The notes under the pieces: model-generated
What the model was told of the DNA's origin: nothing
Database searches by the model: none
Seen by the model: the letters and a program-made list of their open reading frames with translations, nothing else
In this document: piece by piece, positions 9,882-21,042 of the stretch
Numbering within the stretch: position 1 is the first letter of the stretch
How the letters are laid out: each line of letters opens with the position of its first letter
Position numbers and translations under genes: made by a program
From: Blepharisma japonicum
Lineage: Eukaryota > Ciliophora > Heterotrichea > Heterotrichida > Blepharismidae
Reading direction: 5' to 3'
DNA: 64,000 nt
Assembly: GCA_949751835.1 (NCBI GenBank)
Contig: CATKHK010000111.1
Location: 1-64,000 of the forward strand

Positions 9882-12536
9882 TTAAAATACTTCACTTAGT
9901 TTTAAATTTTCTGCTCTAAACTTTAAATTTTCATACTCCACTTCTAAATCCTTTAGCAGAGCATTTGAAATTTTTATTTTCTTTAGTCGATTAATAAAGC
10001 TTTCATCAAAAATATCGGAATGGCTATTTGGCATACTTATACTGGTCAGCACAGACATAACATTTTCGTAGCGAGTTCCTATTAATTCCCTGGACATCCT
10101 GCTTAAAATGGCTATTGCAGCTTTAAAAATGATTTTCCAGCCTTTTTGGAAAAACAAGTCCCAAAGCTTGATTAAAATGAGAGATTTATGCTGCAAAATG
10201 TTGGCGTATAATGTAATAAACCAAGGAGAGCTAAAATGGGCTGAAGTAATCCCAGCTTCCATAAAAAATTCGTAGACTTCTGGCAATAAAAGTCCTGTTA
10301 GTCGGTCTAGCATATAGAAAAACTGCCTTAGTTTCGGTAAATCATCTATAAAAATATTTGTCATGTTAAATCTCTTAATAAGTGCTGCAAAACATTTAAA
10401 GCTCATTTCTTCATCTTGCAGCTGAATAAGTAAAGTTCCTGCTATATAGTTCATCCCTTGGCAATACCCTACTTCTGGATTATAAAAAGCATATGTTTTG
10501 AGCAGATTTTTAAGAGAATTTGAGTTAACAAGATCTTCTTTATAGCTTCTCAGCACATCCATGTTGATAATTTCTTCTAATTCACTAATCATGCTTGGTT
10601 CTGAGGTAATTCTTTGTACAAATGCTTGGTATTCAATAGGTGGCATGTGGTCTCTCAATAGCTCTATTCAAGCTTTGCTTCGAATTTTTTGAGCGGACTC
10701 TTCATCTTCTGACAATCATTTTTTTAGGATTGGGACATAGAATTTTTTATTTCATTTTTTGCATACTTGCAGTAATATAAAACTTTCAGAATGAGTTAAA
10801 TAATCTAATGCTAGACCAATAGGTAGGAGGCCATTCCAGATTTCCCTTTCTTTTTCACGGTTTCGTAGTGATCTTTTTCATTCATCTTCAACTTGTAAAT
10901 TCATTCTTTGATTCGCTTGCAACTCAGCCAGTAAAACACATGTTCTATCAGTGTCTAGATTTACTTTTTGGCAGCATTTTAAAATGACTGCATTAGCAGT
11001 CTCAAAAGGAATTCCTAAATGAATCATATGGAAGCTGAACTGACTAATAATTATGACTGCTGCAGATTTTATTATATGCTCATTTTCTGCGATTTTCTGT
11101 GGAAACTTATTTTTGATTCCTTTTAAAATTCCAAATAAATTATTTCCTTTTTTCTTTAAAGAATGATATTTCTGTAAACTATCTTTGTCAGCTGAAATTT
11201 TTGCAGAGATTCCACACTCAATGGCTTCTACCCACCTTTCTTTATCATGCCATATATTATGAGACATAATATATTCAGATAAATAAACCCTTTTCCCTTG
11301 TTCATCTTCTGTATAAAATATATGCGAAAGTACTATTAGCTTACAGAATACAATAGTATCATGGTCTTCTTCCATCATAATAACAGTTAAAAGAGACGTA
11401 ATTATTGCTGCCAACTGTAAAATTTTGGTAGGGGTTAATGAACTTTTATGTTTCAAGCTTTCTAAAGAATCACAAAATAGTGTCCGACCTTCTGGGGTGT
11501 GGAAAACATTGGAAATTCTTCCAAAATAAACAGGGTCTAAATCTTCTGGCTTTGAGGAATCTTTTGATCCCACCTCAATTGAATCTTCTGGACATGCTTC
11601 ATTATTTGTCAAGAAATTAAGGATTTTTATTAGGAGCTCTGCCGTTATTTCTGGCTCTTTTTGAGTTTCTTCTTGTTTGATTTTTTCTTTCTGGATTTCT
11701 TTTCAACGCTCATATGACATCATTTCTTCACGTTTTTGTGGCTCCGTTTTCAAATTTTCCACAAACATTTTGACGTCAATTGAACTATTAATTTTACTTG
11801 AAACTGTGCTAAAATCTTCTAAAGCTTCGTCAATTACTGTAAAATAAGCTTTGTAATGCCTAATATATTTATCAAACGTATATTTCAAGAAATGAATGCG
11901 GCTTTCTTCATTTTGTTGAATAAATTCCATCACCTCTGGCATTTCTGCATCAAATAATTCCCAAGAAGTATTCATTTCTTCATGAGCTTTTGTATAGTTT
12001 TCTGAAGCTTTATTAGCAAGCATTCTATTATAAAGAGCTTGCCTTAAAGCTTTGTCTTGTTTTTCTCTAGTGTCTTCTTCAGCGATCATTTGCTCTGATC
12101 TTTCTGCTAATTTTGCTGACTCAATATAATTTTTTTTGGTTTTTTGTACTTTTTCTGTTGATTTCGCCAGGTCTTTTGCCGCAACTGACCCCCTGCTTAC
12201 CAAGCTAGAATTTGTAGTGGTGAAATGTTCTAAAAACAGTTCTAATGGTTCAATAATATCGATCTGCACATTTTTCGACAGCTGAACCTGAGTCTGTATA
12301 TGCAGCTTCATATAAGTTGTCAGTTCATTTAATGCTCCTGACAAAGTGTCTGTGTTTCCTTCTTTTGGAAGATCTGCAAAAAGACCTTCTGATAGTTTCT
12401 GCAGCTGCTGGTTAAAAGAGTCCAGGTTTTTCTTAAAACCTTTGAAGAAAACGTGAATTGCTGATACCACTTGTGTTCCTTTCTTAAGATGAGCTGCAAT
12501 TGAGTCGAATTTGTCACAAATTTCAGAATAACTCAT
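9882..12536 (-). CDS. F-BAR - SBF2-like - TBC (Rab GAP) fusion protein
   Basis: Three open segments lie in one frame joined by TGA (Trp) codons, giving 884 residues. Residues 1 to about 260 are a helical F-BAR/FCH-like membrane-bending domain. A middle region (about 310-560) resembles the SBF2/KIAA0513-type helical domain (KRVYLSEYIMSHNIW). After a short F-box-like stretch comes a TBC domain (about 620-840) that keeps both catalytic fingers: the Arg finger in IxxDxxR (INMDVLR) and the Gln finger in YCQGMNYI. It should stimulate GTP hydrolysis on a Rab at curved membranes. Start 12536 is the first ATG before the F-BAR region; an upstream ATG at 12578 gives only a hydrophobic run. The middle assignment is the weakest. 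Membrane traffic role inferred. Confidence 0.85.
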
Positions 12537-12677
12537 TTTTAGAATTACATCTATAAGTGTGACTACTAAAAATAGCAATCAATGAATATTTTATGCTGGA
12601 TATTTATTTTATATATAAAGCTATTAAACTTAGTAATTTAAGGACAATTACATTTAAAAAATTAATAATTAATAATT

Positions 12678-14129
12678 ATGCTGTGGAATTTTTCAATAAT
12701 TTCAATCACAATAATCCTCACAGCAGCAATCAACCCAGGCCTTATATTCTCAAGAAACATGAACGACATAACCACCTACATCAAAGAGCTTCTCCCTAAC
12801 ATGTTCCTTGGCATCTCCTCCGGCAAACTAAGCCCAATCTTCTACAACTCTTATGATGGTTTTCGACAAATTACCATGAATATTACAAACATTTATCTTG
12901 TTAACGCCAAAGTAATTCCTCAAGACACCGTCATTCAGCTGACTTCCCCATCTTACCTTTACGTCTTATTTCACGATTTTCAAGGAAATATCTCTTTTGA
13001 CTACCAAGAGCTTGGATTTGCTATAAATAATACAGGACATGGCAATGCTGTTATGAATGATGCTCAATTGTATTTTAATCTATCTTTATTTGAATTAAAC
13101 TCAATTCCGCAGGTAAAAATGGAATATTTGATATTAAATGTGACCTCACTAGATTTAAATTTGCCTTTAAATCCAAAAGTCCAAGATACTATGGAGCAAA
13201 ACCTTGTATCTTTGTTGCAATCACAAGCAAATGCAGCATTTGCAAGTTCTTTTGAAAGCCAAATTAATTTTTTTTTCCAACATTTTAATTATTATCCGAG
13301 GCTGGTGTTCGGGGTTCCTTTTGTGGTAGATATATCGTGAGCTAATGATGAAATGATTGTGTCTGATGAATATATGGCATTTGTGTATAATGGGACGATT
13401 TTACCATCTAAGGGGTATGCACAGTTGGTGAGTGAAATTACACCACCAGTAGAGATGCCGACAAGAAATTTGGATCCTAAATCAATAAATAATACCCAGA
13501 TTTTTATGTCAGAGTACATGATTAACTCGTATTTTTGGGCAATTTGAACTGCATACCCAAATTTCCTTGTGAGTTCTTTTCCTACAAGCTTCAACATAAA
13601 ATTAGTCTCAGACTCAGGGTATTTTCCTGAGGTTTTATCACATTTTGGAGCCACTCCAATGCAAATTAATATTACATATAACTCCCTCCCATATATAAAA
13701 TCTATCCCTAGATTAGGCCTGCAAGGAAATTTTCTTGTAGATGCCAATATCATGGCAATGGATAAAGAAGAATACATATCAGCATTTAATGTAACAGTTC
13801 AGCTGCAATATTTAATCAATGTTTATATTGATGGAAATAATTATTTAAAAGGCTATCCCTTGCGTTTAAAAATTATTTCAATTGATATTGTTAATAGTAA
13901 CGTGGACGCTGTAAGTCATTATTACCTTGGAAGACTGATTTTTGATTTATTTCAAAATCTTGCGATTACGAACAGCTATTATTTTTTCCCACAAATAAGA
14001 CTGCCATATATGCTAGGGACAATTTTTAGTAATTATCATGTGCGGTATATGCAAGGGTATCTGGAAGTGGATTATGAGGCTGATGATGTGGATTCTGATA
14101 ATTTTAATCTAATAAATAATTATTTGTAA
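12678..14129 (+). CDS. BPI/LBP/CETP-family lipid-binding protein, secreted
   Basis: The 483-residue frame has TGA codons at 13338 and 13545 read as Trp. It opens with a signal peptide followed by NPGLIFSR, the family's usual mature N-terminus (NPG...R). The rest alternates hydrophobic and polar residues as in the BPI super-roll and contains many N-glycosylation sequons (for example NIT, NGT, NVT). Length matches the family (about 450-490). Members bind lipopolysaccharide or neutral lipid and act outside the cell or in its lumen, so lipid transfer or defence against bacterial prey is possible. The gene lies 141 bases from the divergent F-BAR/TBC gene. Confidence 0.82.
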
Positions 14130-14238
14130 AATATTCATATAGAAAAAATAAAATAAGAAATGAGAAATTGTAAATAGATTATACTAATGAAATATGATTC
14201 ATCATTTTTAATTATTTATCAAAAAATAATTGGCCAAT

Positions 14239-15609
14239 CTATTTATTAATATTTGTTATAACTGTCTGCTCGTCTTCTGAATGCTTCATCAACTGAAACC
14301 CTTGCTTTTCTTTGGACTGATTCAATGATATTGGTAACCATTTACAAATAGTCCACATTAAAACTTCTATTGCAGCTATCAAATAAAATGAAAACGAATA
14401 ATTGAAAGGAAAAAATAGCCCATCCTTAACAGTGCTTGCAAAAGTAAATCCAATCAGCAAAGGTGCAATAGACTTCGCTAAACTTGCCGACGTCATAAAC
14501 AGCCCATTCATTCTTCCTCTTTCTTGTGAAATAACTGAATTATTAGACATGCAGCTTATAGCTGTAAACGAAATAATATTCACAGTAATCCACGTCATCT
14601 GAATCAGTGCCAAAACTACCCATCTCACAACTAAATCTTTATTAAATAAGCTTGCCAAAGGTGCCAATAAAAGTATCGGAATCGCCAAAAACGTCGTCAT
14701 TTGTGCAGTCCTCACAAGTCCATGCTTTTTTATAACAAATGAAGCAATATTTTTTTGGAAAATTGCTATCAAAATGGTAGAAGCGCCCAAAAATAGGCCA
14801 ATTTCTTTAGGATTTAGCTCAAATCCTCCATATTTAATATCAGTCCAAAGGTATAAAACCATAAGCTCGTTCATTGCTGTCGAATTATTAGCTCAAATTG
14901 TGTAGGCAGACAAAATCTTACAGACTACCGGGTCTGTAATGATCTGTTTTGATGTCCTTGTATTTGAAATAGAAGTCCCTTCAATTAATTCCGTTTTTTG
15001 AAGAGTTTCTTCTAAATTCGGGTATACAAGCCAAAACGACAGAAATGCCATTAAAGCAGCTACACAATTTGGTAATAAAAAAGGAAAATCAACGAAAATC
15101 CCGCTTTTAATAAGTCCAGAACTTTCTGGGTCCTCTAATACACCTCCAAGCACATTTCCAGCGACCAGTCCTATTTGTCATAGCATAGATTGTAAAGCCA
15201 TGGCTGAGGGCTGTTCTTCATCTGGGCAAATTTCAGAAATTAAGGTCTTTGTAACTATTGCTAAAGGTGTAAAAACTCCTAATAGAAACCTTGATGTAAG
15301 CGCCCATCAGAAATTAGGCGAAAAGCCAAAAAGTAACGAAAAAATTGTAATTGAGGCTATTCCGATAAGCATAACAGGCCTTCTTCCCCATTTGTCACAA
15401 ATTGATCCCCAGCAGGCTGATGTAATTGTTCTACCAAACATCAAAGAGAAGGTCATAAGGCCAACCCAGGTGCCTGTTGATGATCTGTCATCAGCTATTT
15501 CAAATTTGATGACCATTTTGCTTGCGAATGGGATCACCAAAGTAAATACTATTGCATTGGCGAAATATGCTGTATAGATACCGATGAGATTAATTGTCTT
15601 CTTTTTCAT
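14239..15609 (-). CDS. Major facilitator superfamily transporter (ZIFL-like)
   Basis: The 456-residue frame carries three TGA Trp codons. Twelve hydrophobic segments are apparent. MFS motif A appears after TM2 as GSICDKWGRRPVM, and the order of N-half, loop and C-half is normal. The sequence recalls the tetracycline-resistance/zinc-induced-facilitator-like (DHA1) branch, whose members export organic acids, drugs or zinc chelators. The substrate cannot be read from the sequence. It is convergent with the BPI-like gene (109 bases). Stop is TAG. Confidence 0.85.
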
Positions 15610-15675
15610 TTGTTTGCAAAAATTTTCTCAATTATATTTAATAATTTTTAGTAAAAATATTATGCATAATTACAG

Positions 15676-16782
15676 TTATTTCATGGTTCTTTGGATCGAT
15701 AAAATCCTGAATCGGATGATGTCTAATTTCTTTTCTAGTGGGGGAAGGGGCTGCTTTTGTGTAATACTTCTTCTAGTCGTCCGCTTTAACACTTTTATTT
15801 CTTTCTTAGGAGAAAGAGTGACTGTAATTCTGGGAGTCTTTCGTGCACTTTTTGAAGTTTCAGTTTTATAGTTTGATGGTGGAAAATTTCCGACCCCAGA
15901 GATAGTAAATGAATCCTTTATTCTGAGAGTTTTTAAAAGACTAATGGAGGAAGAATCTTCTTTTAGCTCAGAATTTTTTAATACCTCATGCATATTTAGA
16001 AGCCTGCTGCAGGAAGGCCTGAATTCTGGCTTTATTGAAAGCAATGATCGCACTATGCTATTTAAATCGGTTGAATATTGGGGAGGAAGCCTCTTATAGT
16101 TTCCTAATAAAATTTTCCTATAAAGTGATTTTATATCACTTGCGATAAAAGGAGGGTGAAGTGTAATCATTTCATAAATAATACACCCTAAAGACCACAT
16201 ATCACTTTTTAAATTATAAGTCTGATATTGCCAGATTTCTGGGCTTGCATAAAATGGAGTACCAACCATTGTACTTGCAAATCCATTTTTACTAATTTTT
16301 GCTATATTCATATCCCCTATTTTAACAGTTCCATCGCTACACATAAAAATATTGGCCGATTTCAGGTCTCTATGCAAGATTTTATTATCATGTAAAGCTT
16401 TTAGTCCTCTTATTAGCTGAATAAAAATATTCCAAATTTGGGATTCTGGAAAAGATGTATTGTATAGTATATGATTTTTAATTTTTGTATGTAAATCTCC
16501 TCCATCTGCATATTCCATGATAATGCTGAATATAAATTACCATAAAGTTCGAGAACTGTCGTCAAAAAAAGCTTCTTTGTAGCCTATTATGTTAGGGTGA
16601 TTGATGGAGGCTAAAATTCTTATTTCGTTGAGGGCATTAGTTTTTTCTTTTGGGCTTAGATCAGATATCCGAATTTGTTTGAGAGCATAATATTTGGAGT
16701 CTGCTAGTCGCTTTACTTTAAAAACCTGTGCAAATGAGCCTTCACCAATTTTTGAAATGATTTCGAAGTTATTTAGCGACAT
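15676..16782 (-). CDS. NIMA-related (Nek) protein kinase with a 15-nt intron
   Basis: Exons are 16541-16782 and 15676-16525, giving 363 residues. Splicing restores TLCIIMEYADGGDL, the typical Nek hinge. Visible motifs are the Gly loop GEGSFAQV, the Lys in YALKQI, HRDLKSAN, the activation segment GTPFYASPE and DMWSLG. The Mg-binding DFG triplet is DMN, a substitution also found in some Nek-related kinases of protists and plants. The basic C-terminal tail (about 100 residues, Ser/Thr/Lys/Arg-rich) is likely regulatory. Neks control centrosomes, cilium length and mitosis, and ciliates have many. The start codon follows an AT-rich leader; 66 bases separate this gene from the MFS gene upstream on the map. 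Confidence 0.92.
16526..16540 (-). other. 15-nt intron in the Nek kinase gene
   Basis: Reads GTAATTTATATTCAG on the coding strand. It holds an in-frame TAA, and its removal rejoins TL-C-IIMEYADGG across a highly conserved kinase position. Confidence 0.95.
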
Positions 16783-17860
16783 GATAAAATTTAGAATAAA
16801 TTAGATACCGATCGTAGAAATAAATATGAAAAATAAAATAAAAATATGTTAAATGAGGGTGGATAAGTCTTCATGGATGTAATTATTTTAAATAGAATAT
16901 TTTACAAAATTAGGTTGGTTTAGTATTAAGGCGTTTAATTCAAAATTATTTATGCCTAGGTAAATCAAAATATATAAAAATTCTATCTCGAGACTTCAAA
17001 TAAAGATTTGCTGTAGAGCTGAGTAGGATGGATGATTTGTTATTTATTTATAGGTTTCTGCATATTAAAAGCTGTTAAATGTTAGTATATATATGAGGAC
17101 TTTCTGTGATTATAATTGGAATATTTAAAGAGTTATTAATATTTGAGGTGAAGATATTATTATTGTTTTTTGTAGTTATTATAATAACTTTTTCTATGAA
17201 TATTTTAATGCAGCAGACTTAAGAATTTAAAGAAATTGGGCCGCATATAGACATCCTTAAATCTCATCTCTCTGCTTCTATTACAGCAAATCTACCTAAA
17301 CTAAAAAGATCAGGAACAGCTCGCACATATGTTTTATCAAACATCTACTTGCTTATGGAAAGACTTTCACTTAATCCTGACAGTATAGAAATGGGAGAAT
17401 AGCAAGACTAAATCCATTATCACAAGATCCAGTGCCGATGCATAGCACTTGTTGCTGACAACCTTTTCGGTATATATGGATAAGAGAAGAATCAATAAGT
17501 AAAATAAATTTTTGTTTTATTTATACAAATTATTTATTCATTAAATTTTATAAACTTTCTATTTACATATAAAAGAATTCAATTTTTAGCATAAAAATAT
17601 ATAATTCACTATTTAATTGCCTATTTTGCCATAATAATATATATTACGTCATCATCCAAAAATCAAAATTCCTACAAAAAACTTATCTTTTATATCTTCT
17701 TTTATTATAAGGAAATTATTTTAATTCTTAACCACTATTTTAATTAAATATAATTACATTTGCCCACAAAAAATTTAGAAAATCGATATTCCCTACCTTT
17801 TTATTTCAGTTCAGCCAAAATTAGCGAAATAATCTAATTTCATAAAATTACAATAATAAA
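16783..17860. other. Intergenic; one stretch resembles a decayed coding fragment
   Basis: No intact gene. At 17223-17402 a 59-codon plus-strand frame between a TAA and a TAG has mixed, protein-like composition (for example RTYVLSNIYLLMERL) and faintly recalls the helical Exo70 fold. It lacks a start at its beginning. Open frames of this length are expected by chance in such AT-rich DNA, so this is only a possibility. The remainder is AT-rich. Confidence 0.3.
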
Positions 17861-18919
17861 ATGCACGCCCGCGATATAGGGTTGTATGGAATCCTAGTTT
17901 TTGCAATGGCTGCATTGAGCTCAGCAGCTGCAGCCTTTGAACAAATAACTTCTGTTAGTCCATTCATGAAAGCTTGTTGGAGACTTGAAGTGACAGCAAT
18001 TCTTCAGATCGTTCCAATGGCTTACGAGATTCATAAAGATCCAGAGGCTGTCAAAAGAATGATCAGAGAGTGCTGGGATTATTTATTAATCTCCGGTCTT
18101 TGTCTTGGACTTACTTTTAGTCTGTGGTGCTGGAGCTTAGATTTAACGTCGATCGCCCATTCACTCCTGTTTTCCTGTTCAGCTCCACTAGTAGTGGTAG
18201 TTGCATATTTTCTACTTTGCAAAAAAGTGGCACCTTTAGAAATCGTTGGAGTAGTTGTAGGATTTGTAGGACTTACCGTCGTTATTTTTGGGAATTCTGC
18301 AAGTGAAGGTTCTACTTGGTATGGAGACGTCATAGCCTTCATGACAGCAATTACATTGGCAATTTATATGCTTATAGGAAAGAAACTTATGGAAAAATCT
18401 GTCCCTATGTGGACTTATTTGACAATTGCTAATATTGAAGCTGCAATCTGGGCCTATGTTTTTGCAGTTGCAGTTCAAGGAGACGCCCCAATTGAAGGGA
18501 TCCAATGGATCTATACAAGTGATTGGCTTATTGTGATATATTTAGGCTTAGTCCCAGGAGCATTAGGCCATGGTGCTATAAATTGGTTGCTTAAATCCAT
18601 GTCCTGTCTAGTCATTTCAGTATTCATTAACTTTGAGCCTGTTATTGGGTCATTTATAGGCTGGGTTGTAGGGATTCAGCCACCTCCTGCAATATACACT
18701 TATATTGGAGGAGCAATTGTTATGGCTGGAAATCTTACTGTTACTTATGCAGGATCCAAGGTAAAAGTCACAGGAGATCTTGAAGAAAAGTTCTATTTAG
18801 ATGAAGAAAGTGGGAAAACTAAAGAAATGAAAGAAAGTCTGCTTGATGATAATGATAATGATGAAGGGGAGAAATTTGAAAGAAGAATCTCTAGAAAACT
18901 TTCGTTTGGATTGGCTTAG
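17861..18919 (+). CDS. Drug/metabolite transporter (EamA-type, DMT superfamily)
   Basis: The 352-residue frame has about ten hydrophobic segments arranged as two EamA repeats of five, followed by a charged cytoplasmic tail of about 50 residues. The second repeat ends with FINFEPVIGSFIGWVVG, a typical EamA signature, and the start of repeat 1 has the conserved RLEVTAI position near the first loop. DMT carriers export or exchange small metabolites across the plasma membrane or organelle membranes; the substrate is not predictable. A strong start context (AATAAAATG) precedes the first codon. Stop is TAG. Confidence 0.88.
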   Translation: MHARDIGLYGILVFAMAALSSAAAAFEQITSVSPFMKACWRLEVTAILQIVPMAYEIHKDPEAVKRMIRECWDYLLISGLCLGLTFSLWCWSLDLTSIAHSLLFSCSAPLVVVVAYFLLCKKVAPLEIVGVVVGFVGLTVVIFGNSASEGSTWYGDVIAFMTAITLAIYMLIGKKLMEKSVPMWTYLTIANIEAAIWAYVFAVAVQGDAPIEGIQWIYTSDWLIVIYLGLVPGALGHGAINWLLKSMSCLVISVFINFEPVIGSFIGWVVGIQPPPAIYTYIGGAIVMAGNLTVTYAGSKVKVTGDLEEKFYLDEESGKTKEMKESLLDDNDNDEGEKFERRISRKLSFGLA

Positions 18920-19513
18920 AGTATATTTACTCTTATTAGAATCTTTTTATTAAATTTTCTAATAAATTATTAGATAAAATTGATAAGCATATTGAATGGG
19001 ATTAGATTAGGATAACAAATAGAGATTTCTTTTTTAGCGCCACATATAGGAAAAACTTATCTGAGTTTTTTTCAGTTCCACCAGAGATATTTATGACTTT
19101 TTATTTTCACAGAAATTTTTAATATTTGTCCAAAAATTTTGATTATATTAAATTTCAAAAATTGCAGTGATTATTGTGTTTTCGTTAATTTATAGTTCTA
19201 TTTTAAGTGTTATATTCAGATAAATTGTATTTCTGGCTCAATAAAGCAAAATTATTCTCATGGCAGAGAGGTATTCAGAAAAATAATTGATATAAATTTT
19301 AATTAAAAACCTGGATTCTCTGTTCCTACTCAGTCTACAGCATTCTCTAAACTCTGAGTATGCCAGCGAAAAGATTGTAACCATTTTGCTTACTTCGTAT
19401 TGAATAGGAAATGCAAATTATTTAAATTGTAAATAATCAATACAGGAAAAATGATATTAAAACGAGAAAGGGAATTCTAATTCTGTTCAGATACAGCTTA
19501 CTATTATTGTAAA
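18920..19513. other. Intergenic, nothing recognised
   Basis: AT-rich spacer between two co-directional genes. Both strands were read; no start-to-stop frame of interest, repeat or RNA motif was seen. Confidence 0.5.
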
Positions 19514-20695
19514 ATGGCGGATCTTTGGAAAATTTGGAGCGAAAAAGAAAAACAAGCATTTTACCAAGCTATGGAAATTGATCCTGATTACAAAGCCCTG
19601 CAATTTTATTTTCTTCAGCTCAGAAAGGTGATAATTATTTAGAGCCAAGGTCGAGAAACAGCAGAAAAAGTAAAATTATTATACTATCGCGGTTTAATTA
19701 CTATAAAAAAACTCTGTGAATCAGCAGGAATGCCTTTGAATTCCAGTCTCCCTAACCCAGAATTTTTCAAGCTCAGTAATTTCGATTTAACATCCTTAGG
19801 CTCTTCATTGCATCTTAAAAAAGAAGTAAGAGCCCTTTCAAAAAATATGACCCTTTTCTCGGTAAAAAATATTTAGAACTGTATGAAAGCCTTATCTTTT
19901 ACTGTAAAATCCAAATATAATCATCCCCAAAAATCCTTATTAGGTATCCCTCCACTTTTGCGTCAATCTGACGAAGATCGAATTTGCCAGTTTTGTGGGA
20001 AAAATAAAAATAGAGGAAGTTTTGTTCTGAAGTATTTTTTATATAGAGGAGTAGCTGATACTTTAAATGTCCAATTATTGCCATTTAGCCCAAATTACCA
20101 CAAAGCACTTGTAAGGCATGGGTTTAATCCTAGATTGGAATTATATATGAGATCTAATATGCTACTTATTGAGGTTTTAGACCATCTTAAGGAAAAGTGA
20201 AACCCTGCATTTATAGAGAGTTCTACTAATGATTATATGATAGGATTATTGGCCTCATGGGAAGGAAAATTAATTGAATTTAATAGAGGGCAGGAAAAAA
20301 TTACTATTGGGGATATTTATTTAAGCTTGGAATCGCCTGTGCCATGGCAGCTTTATTATTATTGGAAGCAGATAGGAGGAGTTTTCCCTGAGCCTCAGCC
20401 AATTAATAATGAGCAATCTGTCTTAACGAGTTCCCTGTATTCTAACTCTATATTCCCTACCGAAGAAAAATCAAATTCTGCTGCTTCTTTGGACAAAAAG
20501 CAAGATAAATCCTTTTTATTGAGAAGCCCTAACAAGCAACTGTTTACAAAGACGAATAAAGAAGTTTTTTCTAAAAGTACAGATGAGAAATCAAAACTTT
20601 CTGCGTATGAAAGTGCCTTGATGGAATTTAAAAATGAAGGAGAAGAGAGCATGTTTTCGACGTGGTTTTCGTTTAATAAAAATCCTAATTATTAA
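19514..20695 (+). CDS. Cramped-like (CRAMP1/TKI1-type) protein, two 15-nt introns
   Basis: Exons 19514-19627, 19643-19861 and 19877-20695 give 383 residues; TGA at 20198 is Trp. The N-terminus WKIWSEKEKQAFYQAME resembles a SANT/Myb helix pair. Later blocks match the layout I recall for Cramped/TSL-kinase-interacting proteins: HGFNPRLELYMRSN, LLIEVLDHLKEKW, and ITIGDIYLSL...PWQLYYYW. In animals CRAMP1 supports linker histone H1 transcription, so a chromatin or transcription role is inferred. A CQFCGK pair inside the conserved region may bind zinc. The last 100 residues are Ser/Lys-rich and probably disordered. The gene structure is firm; the family name is a judgement from pattern only. Confidence 0.8.
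19628..19642 (+). other. 15-nt intron 1 of the Cramped-like gene
   Basis: GTGATAATTATTTAG, phase 0; contains in-frame stops (TAA, TAG) and restores the frame between QLRK and SQGRE. Confidence 0.9.
19862..19876 (+). other. 15-nt intron 2 of the Cramped-like gene
   Basis: GTAAAAAATATTTAG, phase 0, ends in an in-frame TAG; its removal joins TLFS to NCMKALSF. Confidence 0.9.
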
Positions 20696-21042
20696 AATTA
20701 TAAATGCTTATTGAACTATCAGCTATTCATTTTTCATATACAGTTACATTAAATTATAAATGAGTTTCCATACACAAATCAAAAAATTTTGAATTCTGTT
20801 ATCATTTTCATTTTAATTTATCAATAACATAATTGTAACTTCATTTTATTAGTCAGTATATGAATCAGTACATAAATAAACCCAAAAGCCGTCATCTATT
20901 TGGTTAATTTTCATGAATTAAATAAATCTTTCAGATTAACTTGTATTCATAATAAATTCTCCATCTTACCTTGATTTTTCATTGAATTCATCATGATGAT
21001 TTCTTTGATGCTAGAATTTTACCTTAATATAAATATTAGAAT
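20696..21042. other. Intergenic, nothing recognised
   Basis: AT-rich spacer between co-directional genes; no frame, repeat or RNA signal stands out. Confidence 0.5.

Noticed and set aside
15200-15577. 125-residue plus-strand frame
   Set aside because: Antisense of the MFS transporter, which has clear family motifs on the minus strand.
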